Under the pieces are notes generated by a model. The model saw only the letters and a list, made by a program, of their open reading frames with translations, was not told the DNA's origin and made no database searches. 64,000 bases of DNA, from the NCBI GenBank assembly GCA_015501595.1, contig JADNRX010000067.1, forward strand, positions 62,001-126,000, given 5' to 3'. The translations under genes and the position numbers were made by a program. The stretch comes from Hymenopellis radicata (Eukaryota > Basidiomycota > Agaricomycetes > Agaricales > Physalacriaceae). This document shows positions 36,250-45,734 of this stretch, one piece after another. Each line of letters opens with the position of its first letter. The first letter of the stretch is position 1.

Positions 36250-36705
36250 GACAACGCCGTTTGGACTTGGAAATCGAAGAGTCAGCTGCATTGAGTCAGC
36301 AGTCGGTGATCTCGGGCAAGAGCACTGAGAATGCTACAGACGAACTGTACATAGATTGAAATAAATAAAGATGCATCTTAAGTAGAAACAAGCTTAACAA
36401 ACGCCTGCCGCATTTCCAAGATGAACCAATAAATATCCTTGGAGTCGTTCAACGAGTTGACGAGCACAGGCAGAGAAGGCAACGGCGGCGATGAATTAAC
36501 AACTAGAAGCGGACTAGATGAGATATAATAGAAAGTGAACCGGCCGAATGCCCACCTTTGTACCCAGAGCCGCCAACGTCCAGAATGAACGTGAATTCGC
36601 GTTCTGGTCGATTGGCATCGATAAACCAAAATCGTATAAGCAGCTGGTCGGCTTCCAACCCCTCTATCACGCATGCCAGCGCCTTTTCTAGCGTCTGGAT
36701 ATCTG
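36250..36705 (+). repeat. Inverted repeat arm, left (partner about 37403-37862)
   Basis: About 455 bp matching the reverse complement of 37403-37862. It covers the last exon and part of the preceding exon of SPC25, plus about 130 bp of 3' flank. Arms are separated by about 700 bp holding the rest of SPC25. Confidence 0.85.
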
Positions 36706-37277
36706 GTTGCGCGCCGGTCGCGTGCGTCATGAGTGTATTTCGCTCCCGCTGGCGTTCTGTAAAGGATCGTCAATGTTCGCTGCCGCACAACGCAAAGGTG
36801 GACGCGCCTCGGTCGAGGTTATCCGCGATAGCGCGATATTGCTCAATCTCGCTGTCAATGGCGGCGCATTTCTCTTTCAGGGAGGCTAGTTGTCGCTTAA
36901 ATGTGGCGACGGAGACTTCTGCATCTTTGCGCTCTTCCGCTTCCTTCGAGAGTTCTACGCGTCCAATGTTAGGCCAACGCGCACTACATGGTACAAGTAG
37001 ACGCACCGGTAGCAAGCTCTAGCTCCCTCACTTTGCATTGGTTGGTCTCCATTTCTACCGCATGTGCTCGCTCGGCAAAGCGCTTCTTCTCCGATGCATA
37101 GACAGCCCGCGAGTCTGTCTCTACATTGACAATCTGGTTCTTGTATGTCGTGACAGCCTTTAGGAATTTACGAGTCGCCGCCTCGTACGGTTGTAGCTTC
37201 AGGTCAATAGAGGGCGTATCCGAGCTGATCACAGAGGCAAGATCGATTTGAGGGACGCGGAGTGTATGCGCCATCAT
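36378..37277 (-). CDS. SPC25: Kinetochore protein Spc25 (NDC80 complex)
   Basis: Spc25 dimerises with Spc24 and links the NDC80 complex to the inner kinetochore. Exon 1 (37277-37007) and exon 2 (36954-36808) form the coiled coil: KNQIVNVETDSRAVYASEKK, then ELSKEAEERKDAEVSVATFK and EIEQYRAIADNLDR. Exon 3 starts ERQRERNTLMTHATG, and the globular RWD-type domain has ACVIEGLEADQLLIRFWFID and FTFILDVGGSGYK, then PPLPSLPVLVNSLNDSKDIY and WFILEMRQAFVKL. The second intron (36807-36757) starts GCGCGT, a GC-AG intron needed for the frame. Length about 210 residues, normal for the family. The stop at 36378 is only 18 bp from the converging IEESAAL reading frame, so 3' ends overlap. Confidence 0.85.
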
Positions 37278-37402
37278 GGCAATGAAGAGAGCGCGATGGG
37301 TCACATCACATGACGGACATTGACGACCAAATATTTGGCGCACGGTTCCTTCACCTACCATGCTCTTCTGAACTACACCAGACTACACCACCACCCCACA
37401 AC

Positions 37403-37862
37403 CTCCACCAGATATCCAGACGCTAGAAAAGGCGCCGGTATGCGTGATAGAAGAAACCGACCAGCTGCTTATACGATTTTGGCGATCCCAATCGACCAGA
37501 ACGCGAATTCACGTTCGTTCTGGACGTTGGCGGCTCTGGGTACAAAGGTAGGGCATTTAGCCTGCTCACTGTCTATTATATTTTATCTAGTCCGCTTCTA
37601 GTTATTAATCCATCGCCGCCGTCGCCTTCTCTGCCTGTGCTCGTCAACTCGTTAAACGACTCCAAGGATATTTATTGGTTCGTCTTGGACATGCGGCAGG
37701 CGTTTGTTAAGCTTGTTTCTACTTAAGATTCGTCTTTATTTATTTCAATCTATGTAGTTCGTATGAGCATTGGCTCTGCTCTTGCCCGAGATCACCGACT
37801 GCTGACTCAATGCAGCTGACTCCTCGATTACTTCCAAATGTGGCGTTGTCTCGTCGTTTAAA
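37403..37862 (-). repeat. Inverted repeat arm, right
   Basis: Partner of 36250-36705. On the minus strand it also carries a reading frame ending IEESAALSQQSVISGKS...YID with a stop at 37745, matching the plus-strand tail that ends at 36359 in the left arm. Confidence 0.85.
37404..37724 (+). pseudogene. Inverted, frame-broken copy of the SPC25 3' region
   Basis: Matches SPC25 from about DIQTLEKA to the stop but on the other strand, upstream of the SPC25 start. Small deletions shift the frame (LIRFWRSQ instead of LIRFWFIDANRP). The equivalent of the last intron and exon (PSLPVLVNSLNDSKDIYWF) survives, ending in TAAG at 37724. No start codon or 5' half is present. Confidence 0.8.
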
Positions 37863-38153
37863 TTCGTGTCTTGTATCGGTGTACGTTCAAACACAGGTCT
37901 TTCCGCAACCACCCCATTACTCAGTATGCCTGTGGACAAGCATGAAAAGTCATCTCACCGCAAAGAGCCGTATTCTGGGTGCGTGCTTTTTCGTTTTATG
38001 TGCAAAACGCCTCATGTCTACTTACAGACGACCACTTACACGCGAGAAAACATGGAGTGATAACCTCAAGGAGATGGCTCCCAGCAAGAGTGAAGTTTTT
38101 GCTTGTCACGCCATCTTCCCCCGTATAAACATGCTGGGTAGATACACAGCTCC

Positions 38154-39706
38154 GGAATGAACAACTTGTGGCGGACGAGAATAAGCCTGTCGGTTCGTCG
38201 ATTGATATTTCTCTTCGCCGCCGCCGTAACGTTTTATCGGTTGCAGAGTTTCAAAACATCGACATTCATTCGGATCAACGAGGATTGTTCATCTTTGGTG
38301 TCATGCAGGCTTGTCCTAATTGAACACAGTGTAACAATACTGACAGTCATCTTATAGAACGGTCAAACTATTTGTGTCCAAGTAACCGACTTTGCAGGAC
38401 TCCCAGAAGATACACTCGATGTTCCTAGCCGCTTTATGGTAGATAAGGACGTGCGTTTGTGATATCATCGGCATCGTTAATCACTTGACTTACTGACAGT
38501 ATCTACAGATTGTCGCGTTGAGTTGGCTCGAATTGGCAGCGCGTTCGTTCACGAACGTCGGGAAATCCGAGCGCAAATCGACATGTCAATATGAAATTAC
38601 AGCTAGGTGCGATGCACATTCTTTCTCCCTCTACTACTCGACATTCAAACCAAGTGTATCAGCCACACCAAAGTCAGCGCCCATCCGAGGGTGAATGCGT
38701 GGTCGCGCATGGCGCCTCTAAGGATCCTCAGCTTCGATATCGAGACAATGGTCCCGGATGATGGTTCTTTTCCCGATCCAAATAGTGAACTGGATTCAGT
38801 GATCCAGATTGCGACGATGGTGATAACACTTGGTACGACCATTTTTTCGTTAAGGGTTTTACCAATACTCACTGTCTCTCTCCCAACAGGTTTCGATAAC
38901 TTCCTAACGCCACCGACTCGCATCATCTACACCGTTGGGCAATGCAACCAGAGAGACTTGAACGCCAAACACAAAGTCTTTGAAAATGAGCACGACTTGA
39001 TACAAGCTTGGTTCGACTTGGTTGCGGAGCTCGATGCTGACATTCTTACCGGCTACAATATCCTCAACTTCGACATTCGGTTTCTCATGTGCCGTATGAA
39101 CCGCTCCGCAAAGATGAAAGATCTACCAGGACGAATGCCATCGCGTTAGGCCCATTCTACCATTTCCTAGTTTCACTTTTGTGACAGACCCTTTTAGTTG
39201 CAACACCGGTCTGCGGTTACAAGAGCAGAGCGCCCGATACACCAAAACAGCCACCTCTACCTCCGCCGCCACCTGTCGTCGGTCGACCGGTGCTCGACAT
39301 GATGACCTACATGTGGTTCACCAATCGTTTCGACCGTTTTAAAGTTAATGGGATACCTCCTCCCTTAATCTCGAAACTCGAAAATGTCTCAAAGAACTTT
39401 CTCGACATTAACAAAGAGGATATTCCCCCCAGTCAGATTTCAGCTCATCAGCGAGAGAGCGATGAATCGCGAACCATGCTGGCGCTTTACTGTTTGAAGG
39501 TAACTTCTCCATCTGGCGTGGTGCATGCTGGCTGAAACAACTTGCAGGATACTCTGATTCCCCTTGGACTCATCGGACTCTTCAAACCGTTTTTGCCGGA
39601 GTCTCCCCGCATGTCGCAGTACAGACCGCTGCATCTCCTGTTCCTTGCGAATGGGATGCTGAGAGTCGATAGGTACACAAAAAGTCAGTTCCGCCGCCCA
39701 ATGTAA
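38154..39706 (+). pseudogene. DNA polymerase delta (POL3)-derived exonuclease-domain relic
   Basis: Segments align in order with the N-terminal and exonuclease part of Pol delta: NIDIHSDQRGLFIFGVMQ, RFMVDKD-IVALSWLELA and MAPLRILSFDIET (Exo I). DADILTGYNILNFDIRFL (Exo II), GRPVLDMMTYMW and TMLALYCLK-DTLIPL (Exo III, YxxxD) follow. The acidic residues of all three Exo motifs are kept. The frame ends at 39706, right where the polymerase palm should begin, after ANGMLRVDRYTKSQFRR. Introns at 38833-38889 and 39499-39547 splice in phase. Between 39110 and 39280 no clean exon was found, and an in-frame stop lies at 39147, so it is either dead or spliced in a way I could not resolve. A segment of about 100 residues before RFMVDKD is missing. 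Confidence 0.6.
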
Positions 39707-40886
39707 AACCTGTGTACTTTTATGACATTAATTTATGGCTGCTGAAGTTTTATTCCTGACAGAGTATATGAGCGAAGTACCGTGGCAAGGTTGATTGAGG
39801 TACTACGGTAGCAAATGGGCACGGCGCGAAAGCTTCGAATGCTAAAACATCCGGCCGGAAACAATACTAGGACTCAGTATACAGTACTAGTTCCGCTTTC
39901 TTCGCCGTCTATTGTCTCCCTTGTGCCCAGCTGCCCTCAGTACTGTGTTCGTTACCCTCGGCTGTTTTTTTGCTGCTCGATATCTGCATCCGCTGTCCTC
40001 AGCTGTCTTTTGCTGTCCATTGTCTTCTTCTTCGAGCCTGGTGTCCTCAGTTGTGTTTGCGTCCTACCATCTCCGTTGGTTTACAGGATCCGTCGAGCTG
40101 AGGTCTCCATCTGTATTCAGCTCATATCTTACAATATCGGCCGTTACATCTCCTCTTCCGAAGCAACGAATTGACGAGTCGACTATTCATGAATACCGGT
40201 GTCCGTACCTGTATTGAATAGTAGCAACGAACGGAGTTGTACTTGAGTCTTACATATCGTTGTCGCGTGAATATCACTCACAAGCGGAACCTTTCCTCGC
40301 GTTATACCACAGCAAGAGGCCCATTATCTTACAGGATGGTCTTCATTCTCGTACTGTCGTAGGGTTCAAGGACGTAGACTCTATCACCTTCAAGTTTCAA
40401 CCTCCTTGTCTTAGATCCATCTCGGCGCCAATACCAACCACCTTCAAAGACTAAACGCCTTAGCCATCCCTTTCCGAACCTTCACGACTCCGTTCCTTAC
40501 TTTCGGTACCACCTACATCGTAATGTCTTTGGGTACGGACAATGAGGCTCTACTCTCGCTCACATTGATACTGACTTGCTTTGTAGAAAGCAGTGGCAGC
40601 TTGTGACGAGTACCCAAGGTTGAGGTGTGCCAAAGTCCGCACTCTGATTCTGTAGCACCTACTTAGTCGTGGTCCAACAATCATAATGACATTAATTGAT
40701 ACACTCCATTCCGTACGCTCACTTTCATTTACATACTTAAGTCATGTTCAAGAAACACTGATCGCGTGCAATGTTTAGACACACGTGGCCCCTGCCAGTT
40801 CTCACTTGTCCTTGATCTACCACCACAAAGGCATGCATCATTCTCCTTCAGCCTCTGTTATCTGACAGACTTTGATTGATTGCAGA
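39707..40886. other. Intergenic, includes a degenerate dispersed repeat
   Basis: No gene seen. Around 40150-40240 the text CGAATTGACGAG...ATTCATGAATACCG resembles 43655-43730 (CGAATTGACAAG...ATTCATAAATACCG), a short dispersed repeat of unknown type. The last 130 bp shares blocks with the 5' flanks of F-box copies A and B. Confidence 0.45.
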
Positions 40887-42740
40887 ATGGAATCTGAATC
40901 CACTCCCGATGGCGGCGTGCAGTCCCGCGATTCGTCTCCCGAACCTTCGTCCCTCGTAGAAGCGCGCCGCGTCCTGTGCGACCGCTGCAGCAGCATCGTC
41001 ACCAGCGAGATTCCGAAATGCAATGACCTCCAAGCTTCCGTCAACGCAGCTCTTTGGCAAGCGTCATACTTTCCTTCACAATCCGATCTCGATGACATTC
41101 AAACCCGCCTCGACGAATTGTATTCCCATCGGGAAGCATACGACAATGAAATTGTCCGAGTGCGGAAGATGCTGGATATGTTGGTGGCGAATAGGCAGGG
41201 TGTCCACAGAAGGATTGACCTATATGAATCACTTGCTGCCCCCATTCGTCGACTGCCCGCAGACGTCTTGATCCACATTTTCCGCGAAGCGCTCTGTTTC
41301 GACGTCGGCGCTTCACACTCGTTCACGGACTTGTTTGATAGGAAAATGCGTGCCATCACGACACCTTTGAGGCTTGCCAAAGTCTGCCATCTATGGCGCG
41401 GGATCATTTTTCAGAATCCCCTGCTGTGGACACACCAGGCGTATTGGCTCCGTGATGCTACGGAATTAGTCGATATCGCACCGATTTATCAAAAGGAATC
41501 TTTCCCGCATAGCTTGGATGTCCTCGTGTATAACCATGCCGACCTTGATCCTAGGGACTGGAATAACGAAGAGGAGCTTGGTCGTTTACGAAGGCGTCGC
41601 GCTGAGGAGATGCAATCGTTGATGAAGAAGCTAGACTGCGACAGGTGGCGCCGCCTCTCGTGGGACCAGGCTAATTTTGACGCCACAGCCAGACCCCAGC
41701 CGACCTTACAGTGTGACGTGTCAGCTCTGGAAGTCCTGGAAATAGAGGCGTCTGGACTATTTCTAAGAGGCTCCGAGTCGCCTTTTGCGCGCGCGCCACA
41801 GCTCAGGACATTGCATTTGACGGGTTCCGGCCATCCTGCCGGTGGATTGTACGAGTTATGCCCGTGGGAGCAGATAGAGGATCTTTGGATCGTCACTGCG
41901 AATCCTTATCTGGTGAATTTCTGCTCTGCGCGAAGTCTGAGACGTTTAACTCTCCAGAGGCATTTCAGGCCGAGATTAAGAGTCATATTCCCCCAAATAT
42001 GGGCATGTTTGGAAGAAGTGCGCTTCGCGGATGAATGGGTTTATAGATTTCTTTATGAAATAAGCGTGTTCGGTAGTATGAGATGCCTCACATCTCTGGA
42101 GCTTTCTGACAGCAAAGACGCAATTTCAGTTTGGAAACCTGCAGCTACCGTTGTGGTTCCTCCTTGTCCTTCCCTCCGAAACCTCATCATACGCGACGTT
42201 CTCATTCACAACGACACTCTTATTCCCCTCGTCCGTGCTTTGGAGAATCTGAGGAGCCTAGTAATCATAGAGCCTCGCTTTCTGCTGCCGCCGGGCACGT
42301 CCAAGCTTGCGGACGTGATTGCCGCAGAGAAGACGATCGTGGAGGGAGGAGTAATCACGTCCGACGTTCTTAACGTCCTACGAGGACATCGACTGGAACA
42401 TTTGGAGATCGTGCTCGCGGGAGACACATCCTTACTAGGGCGGCAGACCGATATTTTAGATACTATCGAATATCTTTACGCCATCAGTCTGAAGAGTGCC
42501 GTCATCGGAATACGAGGAGGCGTCGAGCTCCAGCCACCGACGTTGGAGAGGATGAAAGAGTTGCGAAGAGCTGGCCTACAAATATGGTCGCTTAGCTATA
42601 GAAGTAGAATATATGATACAGTGTTGATGTGCTGTACCGTCTTGAACAATCTTCTAGCGCGCCATAGTAACTTGACTGCCGAGTCAGCTGGTCGCAGTGC
42701 AGAATGTCCTTGCCTCCAACCTCAATGCGGCCGTCTTTGA
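40887..42740 (+). CDS. F-box/LRR protein, paralog C with novel C-terminal extension
   Basis: Inverted paralog of 28893-30611. Start MESESTPDGGVQS at 40887, single exon. It has CDRCSSIVTSEIPKCNDLQ, the F-box LAAPIRRLPADVLIHIFREA with PLRLAKVCHLWRGIIFQNP, and LRR-like text to GLQIWS. Paralogs stop there (TGG TCA GCT TAG). Here one A is absent (TGG TCG CTT AGC), so translation continues 50 residues (LSYRSRIYDTVLMCC...LQPQCGRL) through what is 3' UTR in copy B. The extension is not homologous to any domain. Downstream homology with B continues to about 42810. Confidence 0.82.
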   Translation: MESESTPDGGVQSRDSSPEPSSLVEARRVLCDRCSSIVTSEIPKCNDLQASVNAALWQASYFPSQSDLDDIQTRLDELYSHREAYDNEIVRVRKMLDMLVANRQGVHRRIDLYESLAAPIRRLPADVLIHIFREALCFDVGASHSFTDLFDRKMRAITTPLRLAKVCHLWRGIIFQNPLLWTHQAYWLRDATELVDIAPIYQKESFPHSLDVLVYNHADLDPRDWNNEEELGRLRRRRAEEMQSLMKKLDCDRWRRLSWDQANFDATARPQPTLQCDVSALEVLEIEASGLFLRGSESPFARAPQLRTLHLTGSGHPAGGLYELCPWEQIEDLWIVTANPYLVNFCSARSLRRLTLQRHFRPRLRVIFPQIWACLEEVRFADEWVYRFLYEISVFGSMRCLTSLELSDSKDAISVWKPAATVVVPPCPSLRNLIIRDVLIHNDTLIPLVRALENLRSLVIIEPRFLLPPGTSKLADVIAAEKTIVEGGVITSDVLNVLRGHRLEHLEIVLAGDTSLLGRQTDILDTIEYLYAISLKSAVIGIRGGVELQPPTLERMKELRRAGLQIWSLSYRSRIYDTVLMCCTVLNNLLARHSNLTAESAGRSAECPCLQPQCGRL

Positions 42741-42815
42741 CGCGTCTGGTTTATTGGCTACCGATATCGCGGCTCCAAGGCGCCAGTCGCTTCTGAATTC
42801 AGAAGCGGTACTCAA
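42600..42815 (+). repeat. 3' flank of F-box duplication shared with 28665-28880
   Basis: CCGATATCGCGGCTCCAAGG and neighbouring sequence match the reverse complement of the region beyond F-box copy B. Homology ends at GGCGCCAGTCGCTTCTGAA, giving one breakpoint of the inverted segmental duplication. Confidence 0.75.
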
Positions 42816-42849
42816 AAGCCTGCTTGTTCTTCTAACCCTCATGCTACGC

Positions 42850-42985
42850 CGCTTTCCCCGCCGTGGGGCTTTATAAGAAATGGGCTGTAACGTGTATTGA
42901 GTCCTGTGTCGTCGTGCCAGCTTGGAATTGCATGCAAGCTTCGATGATAAGAGAAAATGTTGTCTGATCAAGAAGAACTGCAGGG
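42850..42985 (+). repeat. Fragment copied from the 4HBT thioesterase exon (44590-44740)
   Basis: AGAAATGGGCTGTAACGTGT and GTCGTCGTGCCAGCTTGGAA occur both here and at about 44600-44650, in the same orientation, followed by GATGATAAG and TGATCAAGAA blocks. The fragment is about 135 bp, too short to encode a product, and abuts the F-box duplication end. 42986-43722 otherwise has no gene. Confidence 0.8.
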
Positions 42986-43722
42986 TTCGCAAATAGGGTA
43001 GCGGAGCGCTAGCCTAACCTTTATGCCCGCACTAGTCCAGCTGTTGCACGGCAAGCCTCAACCCTCGCAGTACTCGCGTCGACTCAACCTCGATACACAG
43101 ATCCACCGCGCAATTCATATTCCATTTGTATTCCGAGTTCATTCTATTCTCGTTCGACATATAGCTGTAGGATAATTAACTAAAAACAAGGAACGTATTG
43201 ATGATGGTGCGACAAGATGCCCTAATTTCGAGGAGTACGGAGTGTTTATGGTGCGGAACATATTTCGCTACCTGTGCAGAGAGAAACTGGCACATCGGCA
43301 TGCAGCGCTTTTTCAGCCTGAAGGGCGCTATCAAGTTCAGAATACGGGGACTTTGCTGTGTATTGTCGTCGAAGAGAAACTTAAAGGCGATGAGCAACAC
43401 GAGGCAAACACATTGTATGAACACTTACTTGGGATCTGCTTTGACTTTGGCCAGTCGACCGGGGAGGAGGGTCCTTGAATGAGACCTGAAGGCATGTTAA
43501 TATATAGTATTCATAAGGAAATTGTGGAACCTCCGACTCGGAATCAGTCGCCATTTGAGGTGGTCAAGATGCATTTCATTTACCTCATGAGCAGCGTCTT
43601 CTGGGTGTACTTCGCAATGTCAACGACTACTTCTCCTCTCCCCGGTGGTTCCTAAAGCGACGAATTGACAAGACGAGCATTCATAAATACCGACGCCCCT
43701 CATGAATAACGATGAACAATAG

Positions 43723-44861
43723 TTACAATTTCGCCTTATCCGTTTCGTGTCGCTGTATGTTAATCTCAAGTGGTACTATCATCGCCATCTGGCTTGCCAC
43801 CGCCAAGCAAACCTGCTTGCTTCTCCAACCCTCACGCTCTTCACCTTCACCGACATTGGTAGGAGCAGACCATATTTCCACATGCGTGTTATGTCGATTC
43901 TGCGGGTGCGCAAGGATCGTTGAGCCTGTCGAGAAAGCGCCCACAGTTCGATCGGCGTGGTCCTCCGAAGGCAATGGAATAGGAAACTTGAATTCCAGCG
44001 TCATGACCATCGTTGGGAACCAGCTGGAAATCTGTTAGCATCTGTCCGAACCAGCGGAAGACTGGAGACTTACGAGTCAAGTGCGCCTAGGTTGTGCCCT
44101 GGAGGATTGAGAAGGGTATCCGCAAAGATGGTCAGGGAGGGTAAAGTGAGACGTTCGTTTGTGTCCTTCAACGTGAACCATGAGCCCCATTCCGTCCCGC
44201 CTCCGCCATGGGTGTCATCGGTGGTCCTGTTTGGGCTGTCGGGATCGTTTCGTGCAGCGATTTCCGGCTCGAGGGTACAGTCCAGGTTTTCGGCATAGGT
44301 AAGCGCGGCATAGAACAGTTCGTTGACTCGAAGAGGAGCAGTGGCAGGGTGACGGTAGAGAGGAAGTCTGCGCGTGTAGGATGACGGTTTCCCAGAGAAC
44401 GGCAGGAGCTTTCCGAACATAAGATGTGCAGTTATGCGCGTTCTGCCCTATGCGACCCAAGTGTGAGAAGAAGACACGCTCCAGTTTATGATACGTACCG
44501 TCTGTACAAACTCTGCGAGGATGTTGGTGAACAGCTTTCCTGTCTTTAAGACGCGAATGTGAATCTCGAACGCTGGCTTCCCTGCCGTGGCACTTTGCAA
44601 GAAATGGGCTGTAACGTGTATCGGGTCCGGTGTCGTCGTGCCAGCTTGGAATTGCATGCAGGCTTCGATGATAAGTGAGATAACATAGCCGCCGTTGGGG
44701 ACACTGCAGCGAAAGTCAGCATAGGATGATGGTGGTTTCTGATCAAGAAAGACTGACGCTGCAATGCTCCATTCTGGGTCGATCACGCCTCGGTACGATG
44801 CTGCATTATCTTCCGAGGTGGTTGTACGCTCAACGTGGATTGCTTGGTAGAGTGGGGCCAT
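43723..44861 (-). CDS. Thioesterase-like protein (4HBT_3, hotdog fold)
   Basis: Probable acyl-CoA thioesterase of the fungal thioesterase-like superfamily. Exons 44861-44499, 44447-44076 and 44023-43723 join in phase. MAPLYQAIHVERTT opens the protein. VPNGGYVISLIIEACMQF and DPIHVTAHFLQSATAGKPAF form the first hotdog, and VLKTGKLFTNILAEFVQT and RITAHLMFGKL continue it. The second half has WFPTMVMTLEFKFPIP, RTVGAFSTGSTI and VEIWSAP, then CLAVASQMAMIVPLEI. Full length for the family (about 345 residues). An upstream in-frame Met at 44915 adds 18 hydrophobic residues; I prefer 44861. Substrate not predictable. Confidence 0.8.
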
Positions 44862-45441
44862 GAGCGCAGGGTACAGTATACTTATGGCATATGTATACGC
44901 GTTTATATAAACCATGCCGGCGACATGATGGTCAACTCCGGAAAGTCAGATATGTACCCCGAAAAGGCCGAGCATTATTCATCAAGATTTCGTTGCACCC
45001 GTGTCGCATAAGTATAATGTAGCAGAGCATATGTACAACCTCGCTTTGTCTTAAACTCTTTTCCTGTATGAGGCCATCTAAATATTCAGGACAAGCAAAC
45101 AGACGGCTTGCCGCCGAAACGACGCGATCATTTACGTGGCGCGTTGGCGTGAAGGCCGAGACACGAGGAGTGCATCAGTTATTCTTACATGTTCACTACA
45201 AGTTTCACGGCAGCCTGGAGAGCCTGCCATGCTCAACATCTTGTAGGATATAATGTATCAGACGTCCTTCCCTGGATTCCTATTATAATCTTCTTGTTGT
45301 TCGAATCCACGGATCCGAAGATGAATCATGATATGACTGATGCGGGCGTGGCACCATGCATGGAAGGAAACCCGAAGTTGCCTCGTGTCGAATACAGACA
45401 ACAACAACGCGACTTGTTGAACAGGCGTGACTGCCCCTGAT

Positions 45442-45447
45442 ACGCGT
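45442..45447 (+). promoter_or_regulatory. MCB-type motif ACGCGT upstream of RNR1
   Basis: ACGCGT, the MluI cell-cycle box bound by MBF in yeasts, lies 288 bp before the RNR1 start. Two more copies occur in its second intron (45830-45835, 45851-45856). Ribonucleotide reductase is a classic MBF target; function here is inferred. Confidence 0.4.
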
Positions 45448-45649
45448 CAAAGACAGTCTTCTTGACCACTTGCGCGTTTGTGCGCTTTTATTATTGAGAA
45501 TACACCATATCAAAGTACCACAATGGTCTTGTCGCGGTACAAAGACGCTTTGGAGATTGTTGAGACCAATTAGGGGCTATATCGTGCGAAAGACCTTGAT
45601 CGGGAAGGCTTAGGTCAGACAGCCGATTTAAGTCGCGCAGATTTTGTCC

Positions 45650-45734
45650 TCTCTCCTTCATCACCCACCACCACCATCTACCTTACCCCCTTCTCTCTCC
45701 CGCTCCTCCACTTCTCTACCCTTCTACGACAGCC
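45650..45734 (+). promoter_or_regulatory. CT-rich leader of RNR1
   Basis: The 85 bp before the ATG are strongly pyrimidine-rich on the plus strand (CTCTCTCC, CCCACCACCACC, TTCTCTCTCCCGCTCC), typical of core promoters and start sites of highly expressed basidiomycete genes. From 44862 to 45650 no gene is seen. Confidence 0.5.
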
